The translations under genes and the position numbers were made by a program. From Glaciecola sp028401415 (GTDB lineage: Bacteria > Pseudomonadota > Gammaproteobacteria > Enterobacterales > Alteromonadaceae): a stretch of 64,000 bases of DNA. Below are positions 9,133 to 18,192 of this stretch, in pieces; the stretch's first letter is position 1, and the number at the start of each line of letters is the position of its first letter. The stretch covers positions 2,418,001 to 2,482,000 of the forward strand of contig NZ_CP171821.2 of the NCBI RefSeq assembly GCF_028401415.2. The letters run 5' to 3'. A model generated the notes under the pieces. It had not been told where the DNA came from. It searched no databases and saw only the letters and a list, made by a program, of their open reading frames with translations.

Positions 9133-10506
9133 TTAGGAGCTAGGAATGGTTAGCACTTGTCCGATGCGCACCATATCTGACGATAAATTATTCTCGCTTT
9201 TCAGTTTAACCACACTTGTACCATAACGCTGCGCCAACAGAGACAAAGACTCACCGCTTGCAACCTTATGCTGCTGAGGTTCATTTTGTTTCCATTGCGC
9301 CCATAGGGTGCCATCTGGTGGTGTCTTTTTAAAGAAAGCTTTTATTGAAGTAAACATCGCATCAGCGAGACGTTCTCGGTGTTTCCGCCAGTTTAAATTC
9401 TTCTCTTCTTGCGGGTTAGAGATAAATCCTACTTCAACCAATATGGAAGGCGTTTCAGGCGCGGTTAACACGGCGAGACTGGCGCTTTGAGGCACTTTTT
9501 TGTGCATTTTGGTCACGCCTTTCATTTCGTCAATCATGACATTAGATATTTCGTAGCTACTGGCACGGGATAAATCCATGGACATATTAAATATGGTTTC
9601 GGCGAAGTATCGCTCGGTATCTCTATCTTCTATAACCTCGGCTGCCGCGCCTAAGAGCTCTGAACTTCGCTCTGTTTGCTCAAGCAAACGTCCGAGTTCA
9701 CTGTCAGCTCTGCCTTTCGATAAAACCCAAACCGAACCTCCTCGTGGCTGCGGCGTGGTAAAGGCATCGGCGTGTATCGATACCAGCAAATCTGCCTGCG
9801 CTTTTGCTGCAATCTTTGGTCTGTCATTTGGAGAAATGTAATAGTCACCTGTTCTTGTCATTACGGCTTTCATGCCAGGCTCTTTGTTGATGCTTGATTC
9901 CAGCATTTTCGCAATACTCAGGGTAATGCGCTTCTCGTAGGTGCCCGCAGGGCCAACCGAACCTGGATCAACGCCACCGTGTCCAGCATCAATCACCACA
10001 ATAATGTCTTTGTCACGATTAGGTGCAGCAGAATTGACGATTTGTCCTTGGCCAACAAAACCTGGATCGACTAACTCAATAACAAGTCTGTCGTCATAAC
10101 CATTAGATGCGTCGAGCGAAAACAAGTTGGGGCTTAGCTTTTTGGTCGTTTCAATGACAATACGCGTGTCATTTTGTGTTTTAGGCGTGGATTGACGAAT
10201 ACGCCTGATAACACTTGAATCGATATCCAATGTAGAAAATGAATAATTGTTGTCAACACCCTGCAAATCAATGACAACCCGATCTGGATTTTTTAGCGTA
10301 AAATAGGTAAACGGTGGAAGGCTAGAGAACTCGAAAACTAATCGGCTTGTTTCCTCATCTTGTGCAAATCGTGCCGCCTTAATTGCAGCTTCTGAGGTGT
10401 TCGCATGCGAAGCGCTAAACAAAGCAAACAATGCGATTATCGTTAAAAGCGCAGTCAGACGTCCAGTCAATGACCTTCTAACACTCAGATCCCCTAGCGC
10501 TTGCAT
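9133..10506 (-). CDS. amiB: AmiB-type N-acetylmuramoyl-L-alanine amidase
   Basis: 457 residues with an N-terminal signal region (ALLTIIALFALFSASHA). An AMIN domain (about 40-145) probably directs it to the division site. An Amidase_3 catalytic domain (about 168-385) carries the zinc-ligand motifs DAGHGGVDPG and SIHADAF and the glutamate in ILVEVGFISN. One C-terminal LysM repeat (about 412-456, SGESLSLLAQRYG) binds peptidoglycan. The enzyme splits the septal murein amide bond during daughter-cell separation, normally activated by EnvC- or NlpD-like proteins. It lies 13 bases upstream of mutL, the conserved order. Confidence 0.94.
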   Translation of the reverse strand: MQALGDLSVRRSLTGRLTALLTIIALFALFSASHANTSEAAIKAARFAQDEETSRLVFEFSSLPPFTYFTLKNPDRVVIDLQGVDNNYSFSTLDIDSSVIRRIRQSTPKTQNDTRIVIETTKKLSPNLFSLDASNGYDDRLVIELVDPGFVGQGQIVNSAAPNRDKDIIVVIDAGHGGVDPGSVGPAGTYEKRITLSIAKMLESSINKEPGMKAVMTRTGDYYISPNDRPKIAAKAQADLLVSIHADAFTTPQPRGGSVWVLSKGRADSELGRLLEQTERSSELLGAAAEVIEDRDTERYFAETIFNMSMDLSRASSYEISNVMIDEMKGVTKMHKKVPQSASLAVLTAPETPSILVEVGFISNPQEEKNLNWRKHRERLADAMFTSIKAFFKKTPPDGTLWAQWKQNEPQQHKVASGESLSLLAQRYGTSVVKLKSENNLSSDMVRIGQVLTIPSS

Positions 10507-10606
10507 TTGCTCTGTCTCATCAACTGTGTTTCTAACAAATACTCAAATGAAATCATCTGCGAGTAACTCACTTTTTATTATTAGTATTGTAGACCATTAT
10601 CAAGCG

Positions 10607-11170
10607 CTAGCGTTCATCTGCTCCAGCGATAATGCGAACTTCACTTTGCTTTTGCATTAAAGCCCTAAGCGTTTCAACGAGTTTTTGCCCGCGTGCAGAA
10701 CAACCATTAAGGGAAAACTCTCTAGCGTCACTGTTTAACGCTATAGTAATTTCAAGGTCAGCTAAAGGCAATAAACCTACGCCTTTTTCTGGCCACTCGA
10801 CTAAACATAGGGTCTCATCGTTGAAGTAGTCTCGTATGCCCATAAATTCTAGCTCTTCGGGATGACTCAAGCGATACAGATCAAAATGGTATACAGGAGT
10901 AGAGTGAATATCGTAAGGCTCAACGAGTGTGTAGGTAGGACTTTTCACACTGCCAGAATGCCCTAAGCTGTGCAGCAGGCCTCGGCTGAAGGTTGTTTTG
11001 CCAGCTCCTAGCTCGCCTTCTAAATACACAACCCAATTCGCTATCCCACTGTTCTGTAAGGCTTGAGACACAGATGATGCTAAATTCAGGGTGTCAGACT
11101 CCTGTATACAAACGACTGTTAGCGCTAATTGCTTAGGTTTCATGTTTATAGCCTTGCCCTCGTTACTCAT
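10607..11170 (-). CDS. tsaE: TsaE, ATPase of the tRNA t6A modification system
   Basis: 187 residues with a Walker A motif (LEGELGAGKTTFSRGLL) and the conserved SPTYTLVEPY and HFDLYRL segments of the TsaE/YjeE family. TsaE works with TsaB and TsaD to make threonylcarbamoyl-adenosine at A37 of tRNAs that read ANN codons. The start overlaps the end of nnr by 8 bases. The following 100 bases before amiB contain no gene. Confidence 0.95.
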   Translation of the reverse strand: MSNEGKAINMKPKQLALTVVCIQESDTLNLASSVSQALQNSGIANWVVYLEGELGAGKTTFSRGLLHSLGHSGSVKSPTYTLVEPYDIHSTPVYHFDLYRLSHPEELEFMGIRDYFNDETLCLVEWPEKGVGLLPLADLEITIALNSDAREFSLNGCSARGQKLVETLRALMQKQSEVRIIAGADER

Positions 11171-12662
11171 TCACTATTGAGCGAATGGTATCAAACAAAT
11201 CACTTGCGAGCAGGCCGCGCTGTCCAAATTCATCGGCCACGATGTCGCCCGCTTTAGCATGTAAAGACACACCAAACTGACAAGCCATATCCGTTTTAAG
11301 ACCTTGTGCGACTAAGGCACCCAAAATACCTGTTAGGACATCCCCCATACCGGCAGTAGCCATACCAGGATTGCCGTGGCGACACACCCAAGAGTGCTGT
11401 TGATTGTCAACAATGCTGCCGGCGCCTTTCAATACACAGGTTGCATCGTATCTTTGCGCACACTGGCGAGCGTAGTTAAATCGATTTGATTCAATATCTT
11501 CAATTGACACGTTTAACAAGCGAGAGGCCTCGCCTGAGTGAGGGGTGATAATACAGTCTGGCAATGCCACAAAAGAAGTATTCACCGCTTTAAGGTTGAG
11601 CGCATCAGCATCGATAACCACGGGTTTAGGATGATGCTGGCAATAATCCATCGTTGTATCAAAGACTGATTTTGCCCAGTCATCTCGACCTAAACCTGGG
11701 CCGATAACAATACTGGTAGCCCAATCTAACGCTTCTTCTAATCCGCCGCTGATTACCATCAATTCGGGGCGGCCTGCACATATCTGAACAATAGACTGCT
11801 GGTGTGCAAACACCTTCACCATGCCAACGCCTGTGCGAAGCGCTGCTTCAGAGGTCATTCTTATCGCGCCTGACATACCCGCATTACCGCCTATGCAAAG
11901 CAGACGCCCATGATTGCCTTTATGGCTATTGATTGGCCGTGGTGCTAGACCTTTAAAATGCTTGATATCCATGGCGGTAGCGTCACTACGGGCAAGCTCT
12001 GAAAAGGCTTTGCCTATGCCTAAGTCAGCGAATACCAATTTTCCGCAATGTTGTTTACCTGCGCCAGTCGTGAGCCCTAACTTTATACCCACAAACGTCA
12101 CTGTTACATCTGCTTGGATACAGTGACCTAAGGTTTCACCCGTATCGCCACACAGTCCGCTTGGCACATCAATACTCACGACAGGCAGAATTGATGCATT
12201 AATCGCCTCAATTACATCTGCAAACTCATTTCGTACCAAGCCATTGATACCCGTACCAAGCAAGGCATCAATGACTACTTCTGCTTTATTCAGCATAGAG
12301 ACGTCAAAAGTCTGCACTGCAGAGCCTGTTGCAAGCCACTGAGCCTTTGCTTTAGCAACATCTCCATGCACTTCTCTGTCGGGTTCAATGGCGCATAAAG
12401 TGACATTTTTTCCGGCTTTAACGGCATTTACCGCCGCGATATAGCCGTCTCCCGCATTGTTTCCTATTCCTACAAGCACCAAATAGTTGTCAATATTGGG
12501 AAATTGCAGTGCGGCTTGGTCAAATACGGCGCGCCCGGCCTTTTTCATCAAATCGTACATCTCTATTGAAAGGCTTTCTGCGGCCGCTCTTTCGTACTGC
12601 CTTACCTGATCTGCTCGGTAAAGTTTCTGTGTTAAACTTAGGCTATTATCTTTTTCGAGCAT
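11163..12662 (-). CDS. nnr: Bifunctional NAD(P)H-hydrate repair enzyme (epimerase/dehydratase)
   Basis: About 499 residues. The N-terminal YjeF_N epimerase domain (about 1-215) shows GIGNNAGDGYIAA, DALLGTGING and DVPSGLCGDTGE. The C-terminal ADP-dependent dehydratase domain (about 225-495) shows GRLLCIGGNAGMSGA, VIGPGLGR, VIDADALNL, ITPHSGEASRLL and GMGDVLTGILGAL. The enzyme repairs hydrated NAD(P)H. The ATG at 12662 is preferred; an in-frame TTG at 12683 would add 7 residues but overlaps the divergent queG start. nnr and queG diverge with only 15 bases between starts, so their promoters must lie inside the coding regions or overlap. Confidence 0.95.
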   Translation of the reverse strand: MLEKDNSLSLTQKLYRADQVRQYERAAAESLSIEMYDLMKKAGRAVFDQAALQFPNIDNYLVLVGIGNNAGDGYIAAVNAVKAGKNVTLCAIEPDREVHGDVAKAKAQWLATGSAVQTFDVSMLNKAEVVIDALLGTGINGLVRNEFADVIEAINASILPVVSIDVPSGLCGDTGETLGHCIQADVTVTFVGIKLGLTTGAGKQHCGKLVFADLGIGKAFSELARSDATAMDIKHFKGLAPRPINSHKGNHGRLLCIGGNAGMSGAIRMTSEAALRTGVGMVKVFAHQQSIVQICAGRPELMVISGGLEEALDWATSIVIGPGLGRDDWAKSVFDTTMDYCQHHPKPVVIDADALNLKAVNTSFVALPDCIITPHSGEASRLLNVSIEDIESNRFNYARQCAQRYDATCVLKGAGSIVDNQQHSWVCRHGNPGMATAGMGDVLTGILGALVAQGLKTDMACQFGVSLHAKAGDIVADEFGQRGLLASDLFDTIRSIVNE

Positions 12663-12677
12663 GAAACGCGTCCTAAA

Positions 12678-13931
12678 GTGCAATCCATAAATTTCAAGGT
12701 ATTAGCAGACAATATCAAGGCTTGGGGGAAATCGCTAGGTTTTCAACAGGTCGGAATTGCAGATATTGATTTATCGCAACACCAAGCTGCACTGCACAGC
12801 TGGGTGGAGAAAGGCTATCACGGTAGCATGAGCTTTTTTGAACGCAATTCACACAAACGCCTCCAACCAGAGCAGCTTGTGCCAGGCACGCTCAGAATCA
12901 TTAGCGTGCGAATGAACTATTTGCCGCGGGAGGCTAAGTTCGCTCGCACCCTCAGTCAACCGCATACTGCTTTTGTTAGCCGCTATGCGCTGGGTAAAGA
13001 CTATCACAAACTCATGCGCAAGCGCCTAAAACAACTCGCGCAGAAAATTGAGCGCTATTGCGAACTGGAATTTAGCTTTCATCCCGAAAGTGATGCACAG
13101 GGGAGCGCATTGTCTTATCGCCCATTTGTAGACTCTGCTCCAGTCCTTGAACATGCAATTGCAGAAAAAGCAGGTCTTGGATGGACTGGTAAGCACTCAC
13201 TTACTATTAATAAAGACGCGGGCTCTTGGTTCTTTCTAGGCGAGCTGTTTATTAATTTACCGCTTCCCATCGACCAGCCCGTAGAGGAAGGTTGCGGCAC
13301 TTGCAACGCATGCATGTCAATCTGCCCTACGCAAGCCATTGTTGCGCCTTACACCGTTGATGCTCGTAAGTGTATTTCTTATCTCACAATTGAGCATGAA
13401 GGTGCGATTCCCGAGGAGTTTCGTTCAGCCATGGGTAATCGCATTTATGGCTGCGACGATTGCCAACTGGTATGTCCGTACAACAAAGATTCACATCAAA
13501 GTGAGGAAAGTGCATTCCAAGCGAGAGAAGAATTGGACAAAAGCTCATTGTTGAGCCTGTTTAACTGGTCACAAGACACTTTTTTGTCGCGCTTAGAAGG
13601 CTCACCAATTAGGCGCATCGGGATTAAGAAATTCAAACGCAATGTCAGTGTTGCCATAGGAAACGCGCCCTTTTGTGCGACCTATACCGAGGCGCTGGAA
13701 TCCGCACTTAAACACGAAAAGGACGATGTGCTTATTGAGCACTACCGCTGGGCTTTGGCGTCGCAATATGCAAAAAAAGGCGCTATCGATGTTAGCCAAG
13801 GTAAGGCTCAGGAGCGAGAAACGGAGGAATTATGCACTCTGACAAAAAACGTGAGCACGACTGAAGATATTTCAAGACAGCAGGCTCGCTTAGTTCGGAT
13901 TATTGAAAAAGGCCTGCCGCGTGACGCTTAG
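12678..13931 (+). CDS. queG: QueG, epoxyqueuosine reductase
   Basis: 417 residues. The N-terminal cobalamin-binding region contains NYLPREAKF and VSRYALGKDYHKLMRKRL. Two 4Fe-4S motifs follow: CGTCNACMSICPTQAI and CDDCQLVCPYN. QueG performs the last step of queuosine synthesis in tRNA, reducing the epoxide. It starts at GTG 12678. The C-terminus (about 350-417) extends beyond the usual E. coli length (379 residues) with a polar tail. The gene is divergent from nnr and convergent with hemE (24 bases apart). Confidence 0.95.
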   Translation: MQSINFKVLADNIKAWGKSLGFQQVGIADIDLSQHQAALHSWVEKGYHGSMSFFERNSHKRLQPEQLVPGTLRIISVRMNYLPREAKFARTLSQPHTAFVSRYALGKDYHKLMRKRLKQLAQKIERYCELEFSFHPESDAQGSALSYRPFVDSAPVLEHAIAEKAGLGWTGKHSLTINKDAGSWFFLGELFINLPLPIDQPVEEGCGTCNACMSICPTQAIVAPYTVDARKCISYLTIEHEGAIPEEFRSAMGNRIYGCDDCQLVCPYNKDSHQSEESAFQAREELDKSSLLSLFNWSQDTFLSRLEGSPIRRIGIKKFKRNVSVAIGNAPFCATYTEALESALKHEKDDVLIEHYRWALASQYAKKGAIDVSQGKAQERETEELCTLTKNVSTTEDISRQQARLVRIIEKGLPRDA

Positions 13932-13955
13932 CAGGCTGGAACGATTCATCTGCAA

Positions 13956-15023
13956 TTATGCTTGGTGATAAGGTTTGGATAGTCGATGAACAGCATCAAC
14001 AAAATGCCCTGCATTTTCGGGCGGCACATCTAAATGGATTCCATGTCCTAAGTTGAACACGTGCCCCTCACCTTTGCCGAAGCCGGCGAGGATATCTGAG
14101 ACTTCTTGTTCAATCCTGGCCTTCGGCGCATATAAAATCGACGGGTCCATATTGCCTTGAAGCGCGACTTTATCACCTACACGCGCCTTTGCATCAGCAA
14201 TATCGATAGTCCAATCCAGTCCAACTGCGTCACAGCCAGTCGCTGCGATGGACTCAAGCCACATTCCGCCATTTTTGGTAAACAGAGTCACAGGGACTTT
14301 TTGCCCCTCATATTCGCGTGTTAAACCATCTACGATTTTTTGCATATACTGCAGGGAAAACAGCTTGTAATCACGCGGGCACAGCACTCCCCCCCAAGTA
14401 TCAAAAATCATTACCGACTGAGCGCCAGCAGCAATCTGTGCGTTCAAATAGATAATAACAGAGTCTGCTAATTTATCTAAAAGCGCATGTAAGGCTGAAG
14501 GGTCGGCAAAGGCCATTTTTTTAATTTTGGTAAAGGCCTTACTCGAACCGCCCTCAATCATATAAGTAGCAAGCGTCCACGGGCTGCCTGAAAAACCAAT
14601 TAAGGGGACTTCACCTTTAAGGTTCTTGCGTATTGTTCGCACTGCATCCATAACGTAGCCAAGCTCTAGCTCTGGGTCCGGCACGGGTAATTTATTGACG
14701 TCTGCTTGACAACTTATGGTGTGTTTGAATTTTGGACCTTCACCCGTTTCAAAGTATAGTCCAAGACCCATAGCATCCGGTATGGTAAGAATGTCAGAAA
14801 ACAAGATGGCAGCGTCTAGTTTGAATCTGCGAAGTGGCTGTAGTGTGACTTCACATGCGAGTTCAGGATTTGTGCAAAGGGCCATAAAATCGCCAGCTTC
14901 TGCGCGCGTCGCTTTGTACTCTGGTAAGTAGCGACCGGCTTGTCGCATCATCCAAACGGGCGTCATATCCACACTTTGCTTTAATAGCGCGCGAAGATAT
15001 CGGTCATTTTTTAAGGTTGTCAT
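13956..15023 (-). CDS. hemE: HemE, uroporphyrinogen decarboxylase
   Basis: 355 residues, the normal family length. Signature motifs are present: WMMRQAGRYLPEYK near the N-terminus (substrate-binding arginine), FSDILTIPDAMGLGL with the catalytic aspartate, GFSGSPWTLATYMIEGG and NLGHGI near the C-terminus. It decarboxylates the four acetate side chains of uroporphyrinogen III to give coproporphyrinogen III in haem synthesis. nudC lies 136 bases upstream on the same strand, the pairing found in enterobacteria. Confidence 0.97.
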   Translation of the reverse strand: MTTLKNDRYLRALLKQSVDMTPVWMMRQAGRYLPEYKATRAEAGDFMALCTNPELACEVTLQPLRRFKLDAAILFSDILTIPDAMGLGLYFETGEGPKFKHTISCQADVNKLPVPDPELELGYVMDAVRTIRKNLKGEVPLIGFSGSPWTLATYMIEGGSSKAFTKIKKMAFADPSALHALLDKLADSVIIYLNAQIAAGAQSVMIFDTWGGVLCPRDYKLFSLQYMQKIVDGLTREYEGQKVPVTLFTKNGGMWLESIAATGCDAVGLDWTIDIADAKARVGDKVALQGNMDPSILYAPKARIEQEVSDILAGFGKGEGHVFNLGHGIHLDVPPENAGHFVDAVHRLSKPYHQA

Positions 15024-15159
15024 TACTAGTTATCTATCCTTCACCGCGAGCGGTCATGTTCATGCCTTTACATTTGTGGACTATCGCAGCACGCCACGAA
15101 TTTGTCTAAATGCAGTGTAAATTGAGCGTTTACTCAGGGCGCGAAATATTACGCTAAAT

Positions 15160-15960
15160 TTACTCTAACTGCTGTATTCTTTTTAAGGTTTCTTCTATTA
15201 ACAAGCCAGCAATACTAAGTTTAGGGGGGATTTTAGGTAGAGCATCAATATCAAACCAATCGGCACTAAGAATTTCTTTTTTATCTAATACTAAATCACC
15301 ACCAGCATAGTCCGCTAGATACCCGACCATAATTGAATGTGGAAACGGCCACGCTTGACTACCAAAGTACTCAATGTTTTTAACCTCAATACCGACCTCT
15401 TCTTTTACTTCTCGGTGCACCGCTTGCTCGAGAGACTCTCCACTTTCAACAAAGCCTGCAAGTGTCGAAAAAAATCCAGCCCTTTGATGACGCACGCCTT
15501 GAGCAAGTAAAATTTTGTCGTCTTTTCGAATCGAAACAATTATGCACGGAGATACCCTTGGGTAAGAGCGATGACCACATGTATAGCAATGCATCGCCAT
15601 TTCCCACTGCACTTTTTGCATAGCGTCGCCGCACTGTCCGCAATATCGGTGGGTTCGCAGAAATATTGCATACTGCCATGCTTTCGCCAGATGTTGAAAT
15701 TCTTCAAATGAAAGCACGGCCAGCGCCTCACGCATCGACAATAACTGATAGTCTTCTTGCTCAAGCACTTCTTTTTGCATATCTAACAAGATATGCGCTC
15801 CGTAGGCGCTTTGGTCAATGACTTGGTCGTGTTCGTAACTCGAGAAATCATCAAGTGAGATATCAAATAGACTCGTTAAACGAATGCCTTCAAGTTCCCT
15901 ATTGGGCACTACCCAACGATTGTCTGAAAATATAAACGGTATTTTTTTCAATGGCGACAC
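15160..15960 (-). CDS. nudC: NudC, NADH pyrophosphatase / RNA NAD-decapping Nudix hydrolase
   Basis: 266 residues. A zinc ribbon is formed by CGQCGDAM and MHCYTCGHRSYPR. The Nudix box runs from GFVESGE to REVKEEVGI, with the family marker SQAWPFPHS after it (usual form SQPWPFPxS). NudC hydrolyses NAD(H) and removes NAD caps from RNA. The gene is divergent from zur, and 260 bases between the starts hold both promoters. Directional pairing with hemE supports the assignment. Confidence 0.94.
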   Translation of the reverse strand: MSPLKKIPFIFSDNRWVVPNRELEGIRLTSLFDISLDDFSSYEHDQVIDQSAYGAHILLDMQKEVLEQEDYQLLSMREALAVLSFEEFQHLAKAWQYAIFLRTHRYCGQCGDAMQKVQWEMAMHCYTCGHRSYPRVSPCIIVSIRKDDKILLAQGVRHQRAGFFSTLAGFVESGESLEQAVHREVKEEVGIEVKNIEYFGSQAWPFPHSIMVGYLADYAGGDLVLDKKEILSADWFDIDALPKIPPKLSIAGLLIEETLKRIQQLE

Positions 15961-16220
15961 GTTGGACGGCTTGTTGACACTATGTGACTGGCTTTCATAT
16001 TGTGGGCGCGCTCCTTATTTAAGCCTATATCGAGTTGATGCTGTTGTTATCATAATAATTCACTGAACACGTGGCAACCCAGCATAGGTTTACAGCAAGC
16101 GGTCACGGTGAGAGTCAAAACCGCGTTTATGCCTGTCAAAAGTGCTTGTTGTTTCATTCATGTGCAAAGCAGTGATACAATCATCGCTAAGTGTTCATCA
16201 ACACATTCGGAGCATATCAC

Positions 16221-16673
16221 TTGTCGGTCGCCCTAACTAAGCATCAACAATCTATTTTCAAAAAAGCCCAAGATTTCTGCGACAAACGCGGGGTGCGCTT
16301 TACACCGCTGCGTGCTCGAGTATATGAAATCTTATTGCAGGAAGAGTCATCCATTGGTGCTTATGATCTACTCGACAAGCTTCGTAATGTCGAAGACAAC
16401 GCTAAGCCACCTACTGTTTATCGGGCTTTGGACTTCTTTTTAGACCTTGGATTAGTGCACAAAGTTGAATCGAACAATACCTTCAAGGCTTGTCATCACT
16501 TTGGTTGTGCGCATCCTGTACAGTTCTTGATATGCGACTGTTGTGGTGACGTGCAAGAAATACAATCACAGGGGGTGAAAGAAACCCTTGAGGCTCAGGC
16601 ACGTGAAAATGCCTTTGAAATTCAATCGCAAACCATTGAGGCTCACGGCCTTTGTAAGCAATGTCGCGCGTAA
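16221..16673 (+). CDS. zur: Zur, zinc-responsive Fur-family repressor
   Basis: About 150 residues. The winged helix contains RFTPLRARVYEILL and the recognition region KPPTVYRALDFFLDLGLVHK, diagnostic for Zur rather than Fur. Zinc-binding cysteines appear in CDCCGDVQ and HGLCKQC. Zur represses zinc uptake genes when zinc is sufficient. I prefer the TTG at 16221 because GGAG lies about 8 bases upstream. A GTG at 16191 would add 10 residues but has no ribosome binding site. No zinc transport gene lies nearby, so its targets are elsewhere. Confidence 0.92.
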   Translation: MSVALTKHQQSIFKKAQDFCDKRGVRFTPLRARVYEILLQEESSIGAYDLLDKLRNVEDNAKPPTVYRALDFFLDLGLVHKVESNNTFKACHHFGCAHPVQFLICDCCGDVQEIQSQGVKETLEAQARENAFEIQSQTIEAHGLCKQCRA

Positions 16674-16888
16674 TCGAAATCAAGATAAAAAAAGTGATTA
16701 CTGCGTTTAGGCGTAAATAAAGCTATACTTAACAAGGTTTTGATAAAAATTGAAAGGCGAAGGCCACACTAACTGTTTCCAACTCGCATAGGAATGTGCA
16801 CGTTGACGTGTCAATGAGTCTTCTTGTGTGCGTTAAATATGATTAAAATACATAATAATAATTGAAGCTTAATAAGGACATAAATACC

Positions 16889-18082
16889 ATGAAAAAATTA
16901 ACGTTAGCTATTGCGTTTGCCCTTGCGGGTAGCGCTACCTCAGCAATTGCTCAAGATGCGCCCCCATACGAAAACTGGGTGGGTGGTTTCGCCCAGTATT
17001 ATAATGCAGACTCTGAAAAGCCAGAGCCCGTTGGCGGTCTTGAAGACGGAAAAGGCTTTGGTGCAGAAATGGGCTTTCGCTTCGACCCCTCTTGGGCGCT
17101 TCGTTTTGAATTAGGTCGCGTATTGATTGATAACGACGACAACAATCGCTCTTCTTTGGCCGATGATGGCACAATGCTTGGCGCTGATCTTATGTATTTC
17201 CTTGAAGATGATGCGGCTTATGTATTCAGTGGATTGCGTCAGCAGTCATTAACTGACAGCTATCGTATGGCAAGTCTCGGTGTAGGTAAACATTGGAAAA
17301 CAGCTGAAAACTGGCGTGTTATTACCGAAGCCGCAACTTATTACGATTTCGGTCAAGGTTATAACGAGTTTAGTTTGAAGCTAGGTCTAGCCTACGTTTT
17401 TGGACTGAACACTGGGCCTAAAGCGCAACCTGATTCTGATGGTGACGGCGTATTTGATGCAATGGACCGATGCCCTAACACACCTGCAGGCACCGAAGTA
17501 GATGCAACTGGCTGTAATATCGACTCTGACGGCGACGGCGTGCGCAACAGTGTTGACCAATGTCCGAATACACCAGCAGGCACTGAAGTGAATGCGCAAG
17601 GTTGTGCAATCAAAGATTCTGACGGCGACGGCGTTGTAGACGCACTTGACGAATGTGCAAATACCCCAAGCACCGACCGTGTTGACGCCAAAGGCTGCAG
17701 CATGTTTGAAGAAACGGAAGTATTTGTAGAGCTTGATATTTTGTTCGATAACAACAGCAGTGTGGTAAACAATCCAGATTCAGAAATGATCGTTGAATTT
17801 GTTGAGTTTATGCGCACTTATCCAAATACCCGCGTAAGAATCGAAGGTCACACATCATCAGTGGGTACCGAAGAGTACAACATGGCGCTGTCTGAAAGAC
17901 GTGCAGAAGCTGTGAAGCAGGTACTTATTGATCAATATGGCATTGCAGCAAGCCGCTTAAGTACGATTGGATACGGTGAAACACGTCTTAAGTTTACTGA
18001 AAATACACAAGAAGCACATCGCTTGAATCGTCGTATTGAAGGTAAAATTACAGCCACTGTAGAAGAAAAGCTTACTCGTTAA
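16889..18082 (+). CDS. OmpA-family outer membrane protein with TSP3-type calcium repeats
   Basis: 397 residues. A signal peptide (LTLAIAFALAGSATSAIAQ) precedes an eight-strand-type N-terminal beta domain (about 25-175). Three aspartate-rich repeats of thrombospondin type 3 character follow (DSDGDGVFDAMDRCPNTPAG, DSDGDGVRNSVDQC, DSDGDGVVDALDEC). The C-terminal OmpA peptidoglycan-binding domain (about 275-395) contains VRIEGHTSSVG, LSERRAEAVKQVL and GYGETRL. It anchors the outer membrane to murein, and the repeats probably bind calcium. The ATG at 16889 follows AAGGA and starts a good signal peptide; an upstream TTG at 16862 does not. Confidence 0.93.
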   Translation: MKKLTLAIAFALAGSATSAIAQDAPPYENWVGGFAQYYNADSEKPEPVGGLEDGKGFGAEMGFRFDPSWALRFELGRVLIDNDDNNRSSLADDGTMLGADLMYFLEDDAAYVFSGLRQQSLTDSYRMASLGVGKHWKTAENWRVITEAATYYDFGQGYNEFSLKLGLAYVFGLNTGPKAQPDSDGDGVFDAMDRCPNTPAGTEVDATGCNIDSDGDGVRNSVDQCPNTPAGTEVNAQGCAIKDSDGDGVVDALDECANTPSTDRVDAKGCSMFEETEVFVELDILFDNNSSVVNNPDSEMIVEFVEFMRTYPNTRVRIEGHTSSVGTEEYNMALSERRAEAVKQVLIDQYGIAASRLSTIGYGETRLKFTENTQEAHRLNRRIEGKITATVEEKLTR

Positions 18083-18105
18083 GCACTAGCAAAGTAAATT
18101 GAAAT

Positions 18106-18136
18106 GCGCTGTCATCTATTGATGACAGCGCTTTTT
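18106..18136 (+). terminator. Rho-independent terminator of the ompA-like gene
   Basis: An 11-bp perfect stem, GCGCTGTCATC / GATGACAGCGC, with a TATT loop is followed by TTTTT. It lies 24 bases after the stop codon. Confidence 0.9.
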
Positions 18137-18192
18137 CTATCCTGATTATACGCTGCTTTAATCCCCCACCTGCTCCGCGCTTTTTAACGGCC

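Noticed and set aside
17440..17700. Repeats in the OmpA-like gene considered as a mobile repeat
   Set aside because: They are protein-level aspartate-rich calcium repeats with diverged DNA, part of the gene.
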